NCBI RefSeq assembly: GCF_028830055.1
Contig: NZ_CP101655.1
Coordinates: forward strand, 5,052,262-5,116,261
Direction of reading: 5' to 3'
Length of the DNA: 64,000 nt
From: Pseudomonas serboccidentalis
GTDB lineage: Bacteria > Pseudomonadota > Gammaproteobacteria > Pseudomonadales > Pseudomonadaceae
Shown here: in pieces, positions 8,841-18,225 of the stretch
How positions within the stretch are numbered: the stretch's first letter is position 1
How the letters are laid out: every line of letters begins with the position of its first letter
The notes under the pieces: generated by a model
The model's database searches: none
Told to the model about the DNA's origin: nothing
What the model saw: only the letters and a program-made list of their open reading frames with translations
Program-made: the position numbers and the translations under genes

Positions 8841-10037
8841 TCAGGCTGTCGCGCTCGTCTCGCCAAGATGAACTTCCGTGGCTTTGCGCCCCGCCAGCCA
8901 GGCAAGCACAGACGCGGCAACCAGGACAGCAGCACTCAGCTCAAATGTGGCTTTATAACCGCTCAGGTCAAATGCCAGCCCCCCAACGATGGCCCCTGCC
9001 GCGATCGCCAGTTGGACAATGGCCACGAGCAAGCCGCCACCCGCCTCCGCATCATCGGGAAGCGTTTGCGCCAGCCAGGTCCACCAGCCGACCGGCGCGG
9101 CGGTGGCAACCAGCCCCCAGAGTCCGAGCAACACGGCGGTCAGCACGGGTGATTTGCCGAAGCTGACCAACGCCAGCGCGATGGCCGCCATGATCAACGG
9201 GATGACAGTCAACGTGCGGTAGAGGCCGCGGCCCATAAACCGTTCGATCAAAAAGGTGCCGATAAAACCGGCCAGGCCCAGCCCCAGCAGCATGAACGAC
9301 AAGGTTGAGACACTGACGCCAGTCACGCCTTCGAGAAATGGCCGCAGGTAGGTGAACAGCATGAACTGGCCCATGAAAAAGACGCTGACGGCGACCATGC
9401 CCAAGGCCACTGGCAACTGCTTCATCAGCCGCAGAACGTTGCCGCTACCGGCCTGGCGCTCGGCCTTGAAAGACGGAAGGCTTATCAGCAGCCACACGGC
9501 CGCCAGCGCTGCGACAGGAACCACACAGAAGAATGCACCGCGCCAGCCAATCAGCGAGCCAAGGAAGCTGCCCGCCGGCGCGGCGATAACCGTCGCCAGA
9601 GCGTTACCGCCATTGACGATGGCCAGCGCACGGGAAACCTGCTCGGGCTGCACCAGACGCATGGCGGTCGCCGCCGAGAGTGACCAGAAACCGCCAATCG
9701 CGATCCCGATCAAGGCACGCCCGAACATGAATGAAGGGTAGCCCGGGGCGAACGCGACGATCGTACCGGAGACGATCATCAGCAAGGTCAGGCCCAGCAG
9801 CAACGTCTTGCGTTCGATGCGAGCGGCGACCGAGGCAATCAGCAGGCTGGTGATCAAGGCGAAGGCACCGGACACGGAGATCCCCTGCCCGGCCTGGCCT
9901 TCGGTGATGTGCAGGTCTGCCGCAATCGGCGTCAGCAGGCTGACGGGCATGAACTCTGAAGCGACCAGGGCGAATGCGGCCAACGACATGGCCAGCACGG
10001 CGCTCCAGCCGCGTTTTTCTGTAGAAAGAGAAGTCAT
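8841..10037 (-). CDS. MFS exporter, NepI-like
   Basis: Twelve-segment major facilitator of the drug:H+ antiporter-1 group, 398 residues. It aligns through its length with E. coli NepI, the purine ribonucleoside exporter. Shared stretches include EFMPVSLLTPIA, GRALIGIAIGGFWSLSA, APAGSFLG...IGWR and WGLVATAAPVGWWTWL. The first segment starts near residue 13. It is a single gene upstream of the aldehyde reductase on the same strand with about 90 nt between them, so co-expression is possible. Substrate is not fixed by sequence; many relatives are annotated simply as sugar or drug exporters. Confidence 0.75.
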   Translation of the reverse strand: MTSLSTEKRGWSAVLAMSLAAFALVASEFMPVSLLTPIAADLHITEGQAGQGISVSGAFALITSLLIASVAARIERKTLLLGLTLLMIVSGTIVAFAPGYPSFMFGRALIGIAIGGFWSLSAATAMRLVQPEQVSRALAIVNGGNALATVIAAPAGSFLGSLIGWRGAFFCVVPVAALAAVWLLISLPSFKAERQAGSGNVLRLMKQLPVALGMVAVSVFFMGQFMLFTYLRPFLEGVTGVSVSTLSFMLLGLGLAGFIGTFLIERFMGRGLYRTLTVIPLIMAAIALALVSFGKSPVLTAVLLGLWGLVATAAPVGWWTWLAQTLPDDAEAGGGLLVAIVQLAIAAGAIVGGLAFDLSGYKATFELSAAVLVAASVLAWLAGRKATEVHLGETSATA

Positions 10038-10125
10038 TGGAACTACCTGTGGGGCAGAGGCGTGTTGGCTTTGCTTGGGGACAAAAGAGGAACGCGTCCG
10101 GACGATTGCCCGGACGCGTGATTTT

Positions 10126-11175
10126 TCACGGTGCCAAGGTCGCGTTGTCGATCACGAAACGGTATTTGACGTCACCCTTGAGCATGCGCTCGTACGCCTC
10201 ATTGATCTGCTCGGCGCGTATCAGCTCGATGTCCGAAACGATGCCGTGCTCGGCGCAGAAATCGAGCATCTCCTGGGTCTCGGGGATGCCGCCGATCATC
10301 GATCCAGCCAGGGTGCGCCGCTTCATGATCAGGTTGAACACGTTGGGCGATGGATGCGGCGAGGCCGGCGCGCCCACCAGGGTCATCACGCCGTCGCGCT
10401 TGAGCAGAACCAGCAGTGCGTCCAGGTCATGCGGGGCGGCGACGGTGTTGATGATCAGGTCGAAGCTTTTCAGGTGCGCGGCCATTTGCTGCGCATCGCT
10501 TGAGACGACCACTTCATCGGCACCCAGGCTTTTCGCGGCTTCACGCTTGGATTCAGAGGTGGTGAACGCCACCACCTGCGCGCCCAGCGCATGGGCCAGT
10601 TTGATGCCCATGTGACCCAGGCCACCGATGCCCACCACGCCGACTTTCTTGCCGGGGCCGGCGTTCCAGTGGCGCAGCGGCGACCAGGTGGTGATGCCCG
10701 CGCACAGCAGCGGCGCCACGGCAGCCAGTTGTGCCTCGGGGTGGCGAATGCGCAAAGCGTAGCGCTGATGCACGACGATCGCCTGCGAGTAACCACCGAG
10801 GGTCCAGCCGGGTGCGTCCGGGGTCGGAAAGTTGTAGGTGCCGATCATGCCGTCGCAGTAGTTCTCGAGGCCCTCGGCACACTCTTGGCAATGCTTGCAG
10901 CTGTCGACGATGCAGCCCACTCCGACCAGATCGCCCGGGGCGAACCCGGTGACTTTCTGGCCGACAGCGGTGACCCGACCGACGATCTCGTGACCGGGCA
11001 CACAAGGGTATTGCGTCCCTTCCCATTCGGCGCGTACCTGGTGCAGGTCCGAGTGGCAGATACCGCAATAGGCAATCTCGATCTGCACATCTTCCGGGCC
11101 GGGATCACGGCGAGTGATACGCAGGGGTTCAAGCGGTTTGTCGCCCGCATGGGCACCATAAGCGAAGACTTGCAT
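10126..11175 (-). CDS. Zinc-dependent NADP(H) alcohol dehydrogenase / aldehyde reductase, YahK-like
   Basis: Medium-chain dehydrogenase of 349 residues, near identical in pattern to E. coli YahK, a broad-range NADPH aldehyde reductase. Catalytic-zinc region CGICHSDLH and GHEIVG are present. Structural zinc is marked by four cysteines in the CIVDSCKHCQEC...YC stretch, and the Rossmann glycines are GIGGLGHMG. Start chosen at 11175 because AAAGGAGAG lies 8-9 nt upstream and the family begins there; the longer frame to 11232 is rejected. It is divergent from an AraC regulator of the YqhC type, a group known to control aldehyde reductases, so induction by toxic aldehydes is likely. Confidence 0.88.
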   Translation of the reverse strand: MQVFAYGAHAGDKPLEPLRITRRDPGPEDVQIEIAYCGICHSDLHQVRAEWEGTQYPCVPGHEIVGRVTAVGQKVTGFAPGDLVGVGCIVDSCKHCQECAEGLENYCDGMIGTYNFPTPDAPGWTLGGYSQAIVVHQRYALRIRHPEAQLAAVAPLLCAGITTWSPLRHWNAGPGKKVGVVGIGGLGHMGIKLAHALGAQVVAFTTSESKREAAKSLGADEVVVSSDAQQMAAHLKSFDLIINTVAAPHDLDALLVLLKRDGVMTLVGAPASPHPSPNVFNLIMKRRTLAGSMIGGIPETQEMLDFCAEHGIVSDIELIRAEQINEAYERMLKGDVKYRFVIDNATLAP

Positions 11176-11365
11176 AGGGGCTCTCTCCTTTAAGGGCTTT
11201 CCTGTAAGGACTTTCCTGTAACAGTTGGACACATTCTCCCGGTCGATCGACCTCTGCCCTAGCGCATTCCTCTTGAATGCTTGCCTGATCCTCTGAGGAT
11301 GCAGGGTGATGGATAGGAAACACCTCGGTAGCAGACTAGAGTTCGATCAACAGGAGTGACCTGAC

Positions 11366-12298
11366 ATGATCGATACCCCCCTGCGCCATGAATCACCTTT
11401 GGCGTTGAACATAGACCCGCGCGTGAGCGCACCGGGTGACTTCGCCACCGCCATACCCGGGTTGGCGCTGTTTCGTCGCGACCAGCCGGCGCCGCCCGTG
11501 GTGTGCATGATCGAGCCGAGCCTGATTCTGGTGGGTCGTGGCGAAAAGCGTCTGTGGGTCGGTGGTGAGGGTTACAGCTATGACCCTTCACGGTTTCTGG
11601 TCACGTCGCTGGACCTGCCCGCCAACTCCGAAGTGATGCTTGCCAGCCCCGACCAGCCCTGTGTCGGGCTGGTGCTGAAACTGGATGTCGGCATGCTCGC
11701 CGAGATCCTCAGCAAGGGGGGCTTGCCTGCGAAACGGCAGCCGTCCATGAGCACAGGCGCGGGCATCGGCAACATGTCGTCCGCCCTGGAAGAAGCGCTC
11801 GATCGCCTGCTGGCGTTGCTCGATGAGCCTGAAGCGATCCCGGTGCTGGCGCCGCTGATCCTGCGGGAAATCCACTATCGGCTGCTCAATACCGATCAAG
11901 GGCCACGGCTGCGACAGATCACTGCCGTCGATGGTCAGGGGTATCGCATCGCCAAAGCCATCGACTGGCTCAAGGTCAATTACACCGAGGCGTTGCGTAT
12001 CGATGAGCTGGCGGCGCGGGTGCAGATGAGCGCGCCGACCTTTCACCATCACTTCCGCCAACTCACCGGCATGAGCCCCCTGCAATACCAGAAGTGGCTG
12101 CGGCTCAACGAGGCCCGCCGGCTGATGCTGACCGAGCACCTGGACGTTTCGCGGGCGGCGTTTGCGGTCGGGTATGAAAGCCCTTCGCAGTTCAGCCGCG
12201 AATATGGCCGCCTGTTCGGCACCGCGCCCAGCCGTGACCTTGCGCTGCTGCGCGGGCAGCCACTCGAGGCAGAAGCGCTCGGCAACGCGGCCAGTTGA
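11366..12298 (+). CDS. AraC-family transcriptional regulator (YqhC-type)
   Basis: DNA-binding regulator of 310 residues. The N-terminal AraC_N effector domain carries the typical EPSLILVGRGEKR...YDPSRFLVTSLDLP sequence. Two helix-turn-helix motifs follow in the last 100 residues (ELAARVQMSAPTFHHHF and AAFAVGYESPSQFSREYGRLFG). An AGGAG ribosome site lies upstream. It is divergent from the YahK-like reductase and directly upstream of the molybdenum-hydroxylase operon on the same strand. It could control either or both; the relationship to E. coli YqhC (activator of an aldehyde reductase) favours the divergent gene at least. Confidence 0.85.
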   Translation: MIDTPLRHESPLALNIDPRVSAPGDFATAIPGLALFRRDQPAPPVVCMIEPSLILVGRGEKRLWVGGEGYSYDPSRFLVTSLDLPANSEVMLASPDQPCVGLVLKLDVGMLAEILSKGGLPAKRQPSMSTGAGIGNMSSALEEALDRLLALLDEPEAIPVLAPLILREIHYRLLNTDQGPRLRQITAVDGQGYRIAKAIDWLKVNYTEALRIDELAARVQMSAPTFHHHFRQLTGMSPLQYQKWLRLNEARRLMLTEHLDVSRAAFAVGYESPSQFSREYGRLFGTAPSRDLALLRGQPLEAEALGNAAS

Positions 12299-12385
12299 GC
12301 GAAAGACACGCTTTACCGTGATGCGCCTCGCCGCGTGTCACTGCTGATAACAATACACGTCAACCGATGATCAAGCGGGTGAACC

Positions 12386-12841
12386 ATGGAACTACGAATC
12401 AACCAGAAGACCTATCAGGTCGATGCCGACGCCGATACGCCCTTGCTGTGGGTGATCCGCGATGACTTGGGCATGACCGGGACCAAGTACGGCTGTGGCC
12501 TGGCGCAATGCGGCGCCTGCTCGGTGTTGGTGGACGGCAACGTCGTGCGCTCGTGCGTCACGCCGGTGGCCGGTGTGGTCGGCCGCGAGGTCACCACGAT
12601 TGAGGCCATCGAGGCCGATGACGTGGGCAAACGGGTCGTCTCGACCTGGGTCGATCTGCAAGTCGCGCAGTGCGGCTACTGCCAGTCCGGGCAGGTGATG
12701 GCGGCCACCGCGTTGCTCAAACAGAACCCCAAGCCGAGTGACGCGCAGATCGAGGCGGCGATGGTCAACCTGTGCCGCTGCGGCACGTACAACGCCATTC
12801 ATGCTGCTGTGCATGAGCTTGCCAGCAAGGGAGACGCCTGA
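12386..12841 (+). CDS. 2Fe-2S subunit of a molybdenum hydroxylase (IorA-like)
   Basis: Small electron-transfer subunit, 151 residues, of the xanthine dehydrogenase family. The plant-type 2Fe-2S cluster is bound by C37, C42, C45 and C57; the second cluster by C96, C99, C130 and C132. This is the full ligand set. It carries electrons from the molybdopterin subunit, whose ATG overlaps this stop by 1 nt, towards the cytochrome encoded two genes on. No signal peptide, so it would be carried out with the Tat-exported large subunit. Relatives include isoquinoline 1-oxidoreductase alpha and aldehyde dehydrogenase small subunits. Confidence 0.9.
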   Translation: MELRINQKTYQVDADADTPLLWVIRDDLGMTGTKYGCGLAQCGACSVLVDGNVVRSCVTPVAGVVGREVTTIEAIEADDVGKRVVSTWVDLQVAQCGYCQSGQVMAATALLKQNPKPSDAQIEAAMVNLCRCGTYNAIHAAVHELASKGDA

Positions 12842-15093
12842 TGAACGTTCGTATCGACCCTTCTCTGCAAGCATCGGCACTGGCTCTGCATGATCCGGTC
12901 AACTTGTCGCGCAGACGATTCCTGACCGGCACCGCCGTCGGCGCCCTGGTGCTCGGCTTCGGCCTGCCGCTGGGGGTGACACGCGTGCAAGCTGCAGTAG
13001 CGACGGCCACTGCCGAGCGCGGCACGCAGGTGCCCGCGTTTCTGGAAATCCGCCCGGACAACCGCGTACGCCTGCTCTGCCCGTTCATGGAGGGCGGCCA
13101 AGGTACGTTCACCGCGATGGCGCAAATCGTCGGTGAGGAGCTGGATGCCGATCCGGCGACCTTCCTGGTCGAAGCCGCCCCGCCCGGCGAAGCCTATGTG
13201 GTCATGGACAACGGCATGCGCATCACCGGCGGCAGCATGTCGGTGCGCATGAGCTACCCGGTCATGCGCCGCCTCGGCGCCCTCGCACGCGCCATGCTGC
13301 TGCAGGCCGGCGCGCAGAAGCTTGGGGTACCGGTGAGCGAGCTGACCACTGAGCCTGGCAAAGTGGTGCATGCCAAGTCGGGACGTTCGTTGGCCTACGG
13401 TGAACTGGCCGAGCAGGCGATGGATCTGCCGGTGCCCGATCCTACTTCTGTGAAGCTGCGTGATCCGAGTCAGTTCCGCTGGATCGGCAAACCGGTCAAG
13501 CGCGTCGATGCCTACGACAAGTCCACGGGCAAGGCGCTGTACAGCATCGACCTGAAGGTCGACGACATGCTGCACGCCGCCGTTCAACATGCCCCGCGTC
13601 TGGGCATGACGGTGGGCAACCTGCGCAACGAAGACCAGGTCAAGGCGATGAAAGGCGTGCATTCCGTGCATCGCCTGCCGGGCGCCGTGGCGGTGGTTGC
13701 CGAACGCTGGTGGCACGCCAAACGTGCGGTGGAAGCAATTCAGGTCGACTGGCAGGAACCCACCGCAGACAGCCAAGTGCGGCCGATGCCCGCCGACTTT
13801 TCCAGCGATGCCTGGCTCAAGCGACTCGCTGACGATAAAGGGCCAGCCCGGGATGATGAAAATGAAGGGGACGTGGCGTCGGCTCTGACCGGGGCCAAGA
13901 CCCGGATCGACGCCACTTACCACAACCAATACCTGAACCACGGGCAACTGGAACCGCCTTCTGCGCTGGCCCGATTCAACCCGGACGGTTCGCTGGAGGT
14001 CTGGCTGCCGAATCAGGCGCCGGACATGTTCCGTGCGGACATCGCCAAACGCACGGGGCTGGATCCGTCGCGCATCACCTTGCATTCACCACTGCTGGGT
14101 GGATTCTTCGGTCGGCATTTTCTCTACGACTCGGCCAGTCCCTATCCTCAGGCGATCGCCCTGTCCAAGGCGGTGGGCCGCCCGGTCAAACTGATCTGGA
14201 GTCGCGAGGAAGAGTTCCTGCGTGACGTGCTCCGTCCGGTTGCCGCGGTGAATTTCCGCGCGGCGCTGGACAACGATGGCTGGCCGCTGGCAATCGAAGC
14301 GATCAGTGCCACCGAAGGCCCGACCGAGGCCCTCGCCGGCAAGCAGGGTGAGAAGCTCGACCCCACGGCGCTTGAAGGGTTGTCGGGCAAGTCCTACGCG
14401 ATCCCCAACAAGCGGATCGCGCAGATCTACGTCAAAGGTCCGGCGATGCTGGGTTACTGGCGTTCGGTGGGCAACTCCCTCAACGACTTCTTCTATGAAT
14501 CGTTCCTTGACGAACTGGCGGACAAGGGCGGCAAAGACCCGTTCGAACTGCGCCTGCACCTGCTGCGTGACAACCCGCGGCTGACCACGCTGCTGCACGC
14601 GGTGGGCGAGCTGTCGGGCGGCTGGAAGCGCGGGCCGTTTACCGCCGAGGACGGGACTAAACGTGCGCGAGGCGTGGCGATGGCTTCGCCGTTCGGCACG
14701 CAGACGGCGGTGATCGCCGAGGTGTCTATCGAGAACGGCCAGGTCAAGGTGCACGACATCTGGCAGGCGATTGACCCGGGCAGCATCGTCAATCCGGCGA
14801 TTGTCGAAGCGCAGGTCAATGGCGCGGTGGCGCTGGGGCTGTCGCAGACGCTGGTGGAGGAATCCGTCTGGGTGGATGGCAAACCTCGGGCGCGCAACTA
14901 CGACTTGTATCCGATCCTGCCGCCTGCGCGGATGGCCCGGGTGCACGTGCGTGTTGTCGAGAGCGGAGAAAAAATGGGTGGCATCGGCGAACCGCCATTG
15001 CCCGCCGTCGCGCCTGCCGTCGCCAATGCGGTGGCGACGCTGACCGGTCAGCGGGTGCGCAGCCTGCCCATGAGCCGACACACTTTCACCTGA
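12841..15093 (+). CDS. Molybdopterin-binding subunit of a periplasmic aldehyde / N-heterocycle dehydrogenase (IorB-like)
   Basis: Catalytic subunit of 750 residues. A twin-arginine signal (SRRRFLTG then a hydrophobic stretch) starts near residue 24, so the folded enzyme should be exported by Tat. Two molybdopterin-binding domains follow, with the family stretches GGFFGRHFLYD and GYWRSVGN and the C-terminal GGIGEPPLPAVAPA, whose Glu matches the catalytic Glu of this family. There is no FAD domain, so electrons must leave through the 2Fe-2S subunit to the cytochrome encoded downstream. Substrate could be an aldehyde or an aromatic N-heterocycle; the aldehyde-reductase/AraC neighbourhood makes aldehydes more likely. 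Confidence 0.88.
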   Translation: MNVRIDPSLQASALALHDPVNLSRRRFLTGTAVGALVLGFGLPLGVTRVQAAVATATAERGTQVPAFLEIRPDNRVRLLCPFMEGGQGTFTAMAQIVGEELDADPATFLVEAAPPGEAYVVMDNGMRITGGSMSVRMSYPVMRRLGALARAMLLQAGAQKLGVPVSELTTEPGKVVHAKSGRSLAYGELAEQAMDLPVPDPTSVKLRDPSQFRWIGKPVKRVDAYDKSTGKALYSIDLKVDDMLHAAVQHAPRLGMTVGNLRNEDQVKAMKGVHSVHRLPGAVAVVAERWWHAKRAVEAIQVDWQEPTADSQVRPMPADFSSDAWLKRLADDKGPARDDENEGDVASALTGAKTRIDATYHNQYLNHGQLEPPSALARFNPDGSLEVWLPNQAPDMFRADIAKRTGLDPSRITLHSPLLGGFFGRHFLYDSASPYPQAIALSKAVGRPVKLIWSREEEFLRDVLRPVAAVNFRAALDNDGWPLAIEAISATEGPTEALAGKQGEKLDPTALEGLSGKSYAIPNKRIAQIYVKGPAMLGYWRSVGNSLNDFFYESFLDELADKGGKDPFELRLHLLRDNPRLTTLLHAVGELSGGWKRGPFTAEDGTKRARGVAMASPFGTQTAVIAEVSIENGQVKVHDIWQAIDPGSIVNPAIVEAQVNGAVALGLSQTLVEESVWVDGKPRARNYDLYPILPPARMARVHVRVVESGEKMGGIGEPPLPAVAPAVANAVATLTGQRVRSLPMSRHTFT

Positions 15094-15110
15094 TCAGCGA
15101 CGGAGCGTCC

Positions 15111-16463
15111 ATGAATAACAGCCGATTCGCAAGAACCGCAGGCTGGCTGGCAGTGCCGTGCCTGGTCGCGGCAGGCCTGCTGGCCTGGTATGTCACCCGC
15201 GAGCCTGTCTCGCGCCTGGAAAACCATCAGATCGCCGTGGCCGACATCGACCCGGCGCTGGTCACCCGTGGCGAATACGTCGCTCGGCTCAGCGATTGCG
15301 TGGCCTGTCACAGCGTGCCGGGCGGCGCGCCGTTCGCCGGCGGCCTGGAAATGGCCACACCGCTGGGCGCGATCCATGCGACCAATATCACCCCGGACAC
15401 GGAAACCGGCATCGGCCACTACAGCCTGGCGGATTTCGACCGTGCCGTGCGTCACGGCGTGGCCCCCGACAGTCGCCGTCTGTATCCGGCGATGCCCTAC
15501 CCGTCCTACGCCAAGCTCAGTGACGACGATGTGCGTGCGCTGTATGCGTTCTTCATGAAAGGCGTGGCGCCGGTCAAACAGGCGAACATCCCGAGTGCCA
15601 TTCCCTGGCCGTTGAACCTGCGCTGGCCGATTGCAATGTGGAACGGCATGTTTACCGACACCGAGCCCTACGTGGCCAAACCGTCGCAGGATGAACTGTG
15701 GAACCGCGGCGCGTATCTCGTTCAAGGCGCCGGGCACTGCGGCAGTTGCCATACGCCCCGTGGCCTGGCGTTCAACGAGAAGGCACTGGATGAATCCGGC
15801 ACGCCATACCTCGCCGGCGCCTTGCTCGATGGCTGGTACGCGCCAAGCCTGCGCGATGATCACAACACCGGCCTGGGCCGCTGGAGCGAAGCGCAAATCG
15901 TGCAGTTCCTCAAGACCGGGCGCAACCAACACGCGGTGGTTTACGGCTCGATGACCGAGGCGTTCAACAACTCCACGCAGTTCATGAGCGACGCTGATTT
16001 GACCGCGATCGCCCACTACCTGAAATCGCTGCCCGGCGACCGCGCGCGCGATGGCGCGCCCTGGCAGTATCAAAACGCATCGGCAGCGGAACGTCCGGAC
16101 ACGCCCGGTGCTCATACCTACGTGACGCGCTGCGCCTCGTGCCATGGCCTGGACGGCAAGGGCCAGCCCGAATGGATGCCGCCACTGGCCGGTGCGACTT
16201 CTGCACTGGCCGGGGAAAGCGCCTCGGCGATCAACATCACCCTCAACGGTTCGCAGCGGGTCGTGGCGGCCGGAGTGCCCGACGCTTATCGCATGCCGGC
16301 CTTCCGTGAGCAGTTGTCGGATCAGCAGATCGCCGAAGTGCTGAGCTTCATGCGCAGCGCCTGGGGCAATCAGGGCAGTGCTGTGGATGCGCAGACGGTG
16401 GGCAAGCTGCGTGAACGCACCGATCCGGCCAGCAGCAGCCCGATCATCCTGCAGATGCGCTAG
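15111..16463 (+). CDS. Triheme cytochrome c, electron acceptor subunit
   Basis: Membrane-anchored cytochrome c of 450 residues with three CxxCH haem sites, beginning at C63 (CVACH), C210 (CGSCH) and C341 (CASCH), and an uncleaved or signal-like hydrophobic N-terminus (residues 11-27). This is the architecture of the cytochrome subunit of periplasmic alcohol/aldehyde dehydrogenases, which passes electrons to ubiquinone or oxidases. A GGAG ribosome site precedes the ATG and the gene starts 17 nt after the molybdopterin subunit. It therefore acts as the third subunit of the enzyme encoded by the two genes upstream. Confidence 0.88.
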   Translation: MNNSRFARTAGWLAVPCLVAAGLLAWYVTREPVSRLENHQIAVADIDPALVTRGEYVARLSDCVACHSVPGGAPFAGGLEMATPLGAIHATNITPDTETGIGHYSLADFDRAVRHGVAPDSRRLYPAMPYPSYAKLSDDDVRALYAFFMKGVAPVKQANIPSAIPWPLNLRWPIAMWNGMFTDTEPYVAKPSQDELWNRGAYLVQGAGHCGSCHTPRGLAFNEKALDESGTPYLAGALLDGWYAPSLRDDHNTGLGRWSEAQIVQFLKTGRNQHAVVYGSMTEAFNNSTQFMSDADLTAIAHYLKSLPGDRARDGAPWQYQNASAAERPDTPGAHTYVTRCASCHGLDGKGQPEWMPPLAGATSALAGESASAINITLNGSQRVVAAGVPDAYRMPAFREQLSDQQIAEVLSFMRSAWGNQGSAVDAQTVGKLRERTDPASSSPIILQMR

Positions 16464-16474
16464 AGGAGAAACGG

Positions 16475-17479
16475 ATGGAAAGTATCGACTTGCTGGTCCT
16501 GCGCACGGCGCGGGACTGGCTGGCCGCCGGCGAGCGCGTGCTGCTCGCCACGGTGGCGCGTACCTGGGGTTCTTCGCCGCGCCCGACAGGGTCGATGATG
16601 GCCCTGCGGGACGACGGTCGCGTGGTGGGCAGCGTGTCCGGCGGCTGCATCGAGGATGACCTGATCCATCGCTACACCACGGCCCATGGCGGCAGCGGTT
16701 TCAGCGACAGCGCACCGCAAGTGGTGCGTTATGGCGTCAGCGCCGATGAGGCGCATCGCTTCGGCTTGCCCTGCGGCGGCACGCTTGAACTGATCCTTGA
16801 GTTCAACCCCGCGTGGCCGTCACTCGACGAGCTGCTGGCGCAACTGGACGCCGGGCAACTGGTTCGCCGTCAGCTCACGTTGGCGACCGCTCAGGTCACG
16901 CTCGAACCCACCGCGACGCCGGAACAATTCAGCTTTGATGGCGCGCAGATGCTCAACACCCTGGGGCCGGGCTATCGGATGCTGATGATCGGTGCCGGCG
17001 CGCTGGCCGAGTATCTGGCGACCATGGCGTTGTTCAACGGCTTCAAGGTCGCGGTGTGCGACCCGCGTCCCGAGTACATCGAGACCTGGGCGGTAGACGG
17101 CGTGGAGCGCATCGTCGGCATGCCGGATGACGTGGTCCGCGATTTCGCGGTGGATCTGCGCACCTGCATTGTCGCCCTGAGCCATGACCCCAAACTCGAC
17201 GATCTGGCCTTGCTCGAAGCGCTCCACGGCCCGGCGTTCTATATCGGTGCCATCGGCTCGCGGCGTAACAGCCAGCTGCGCCGCGAACGCCTGATCGAGC
17301 ATTTTGGTGAGACCCAGGCGTCACTTGAGCGCCTGCACGGGCCAATCGGCCTCTACATCGGCAGCAAGACACCTGCGGAAATCGCGGTCAGCGTGATGGC
17401 CGAGATTCTTGCGGCGAAGAATGGCGCCCGCCTGCCGAAAGCGTTTTCCATCGCCAGGGCCAAAGCGCTCGCAGAATGA
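16475..17479 (+). CDS. XdhC/CoxI family molybdenum-cofactor maturation protein
   Basis: Cytosolic protein of 334 residues. The N-terminal XdhC/CoxI domain carries VSGGCIEDD; the C-terminal Rossmann-like domain carries the IGAIGSRRNSQLRRERL and IGLYIGSKTPAEIAVSVMAE family stretches. XdhC proteins bind and sulfurate the molybdenum cofactor and insert it into the apo-enzyme before Tat export. The gene starts 11 nt after the cytochrome with AGAGGAG upstream, so it is the last gene of the operon. It ends 9 nt before the stop of a convergent TetR gene. Confidence 0.88.
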   Translation: MESIDLLVLRTARDWLAAGERVLLATVARTWGSSPRPTGSMMALRDDGRVVGSVSGGCIEDDLIHRYTTAHGGSGFSDSAPQVVRYGVSADEAHRFGLPCGGTLELILEFNPAWPSLDELLAQLDAGQLVRRQLTLATAQVTLEPTATPEQFSFDGAQMLNTLGPGYRMLMIGAGALAEYLATMALFNGFKVAVCDPRPEYIETWAVDGVERIVGMPDDVVRDFAVDLRTCIVALSHDPKLDDLALLEALHGPAFYIGAIGSRRNSQLRRERLIEHFGETQASLERLHGPIGLYIGSKTPAEIAVSVMAEILAAKNGARLPKAFSIARAKALAE

Positions 17480-17488
17480 GCCGCGCGG

Positions 17489-18076
17489 CTACTGCGCGTC
17501 GACGTCATCGGCCGGCAATGAAGCCAGCATCTGCGCGCGGCACACCTCAAGAATCTCGTCCGCCAGCGCGGAATCATCCGGGCAGGCGCGCGACAGGATA
17601 ATCGCGCCGACCGCCCGTGCCAGCAGGTCGATCATCTTCCTTCGCCCCTCACCCGCTTCGGCATCCGGCCCCGTCGGGTATTTGTCTCCCAGGGTTTGCA
17701 GGGTGTGCTCAATGCCCTCGGCAAACGTCGCCTTCACTTCGTCCGACTGACGCGCTGCGTCGCCGCCCAACGCGGCCAGGGTGCATCCGCAGCCACGACC
17801 GTCCCGATGTTCCCTCGTCAGATAGACGTTGAGGAAACCTGGCACATCCAGCGCTTGGGCGGCGTCCAGCGACTTGGCAAGACTGCAGGCCGAGGCTTCG
17901 GCCATGAGATCGGCCTTCGACCCGAAGTGTTTGTAGAAGCCTCCGTGGGTGAAGCCGGCGGCCGCCATGAGATCCGCCACACCGACGCCGTCAAAACCAC
18001 GTTCACGGAACATCTCAGAGGCCGTCTCAACGATGTGTTCTCGATTGGCCTGCGCCTGGGCCTTGGTCACTCTCAC
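17489..18076 (-). CDS. TetR-family repressor of the divergent reductase cluster
   Basis: About 195 residues. The N-terminal helix-turn-helix reads GVADLMAAAGFTHGGFYKHFGSK; the C-terminal part contains the conserved RGCGCTLAALGGDAAR segment of the group controlling old-yellow-enzyme and SDR genes. I chose the GTG at 18076 because GAGG lies 8 nt upstream and relatives begin RVTKAQAQANREHI; the frame could extend to 18148. It is divergent from the OYE gene, the classical arrangement for a repressor of detoxification enzymes. The CGC pair could sense electrophiles, as in NemR, but this is inference. Confidence 0.85.
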   Translation of the reverse strand: MRVTKAQAQANREHIVETASEMFRERGFDGVGVADLMAAAGFTHGGFYKHFGSKADLMAEASACSLAKSLDAAQALDVPGFLNVYLTREHRDGRGCGCTLAALGGDAARQSDEVKATFAEGIEHTLQTLGDKYPTGPDAEAGEGRRKMIDLLARAVGAIILSRACPDDSALADEILEVCRAQMLASLPADDVDAQ

Positions 18077-18129
18077 GTGCAATACCTCGTGTTTACCGGG
18101 AAATCCTGCGTTCGATGATACATAGATGT

Positions 18130-18153
18130 TGTCCATAATCAAAACCATTGACA
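18130..18153. promoter_or_regulatory. Candidate TetR operator overlapping a -35 box
   Basis: Imperfect inverted repeat TGTCCAT-N10-ATTGACA (6 of 7 positions pair) in the intergenic space between the TetR gene and the OYE gene. The right arm contains a perfect TTGACA at 18148-18153 pointing towards the OYE gene, though the matching -10 is weak. Repressor binding here would block that promoter. Confidence 0.35.
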
Positions 18154-18225
18154 GTTTAGATTTCGATCATCATCCTAATTGCACGCATCACCGATTTCCA
18201 TCAACGGGCACGGAAGATTCATCAG

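Noticed and set aside
12799..15081. Two long minus-strand frames opposite the molybdopterin subunit
   Set aside because: Antisense to a gene with Tat signal and complete molybdopterin-binding motifs; no domain of their own.
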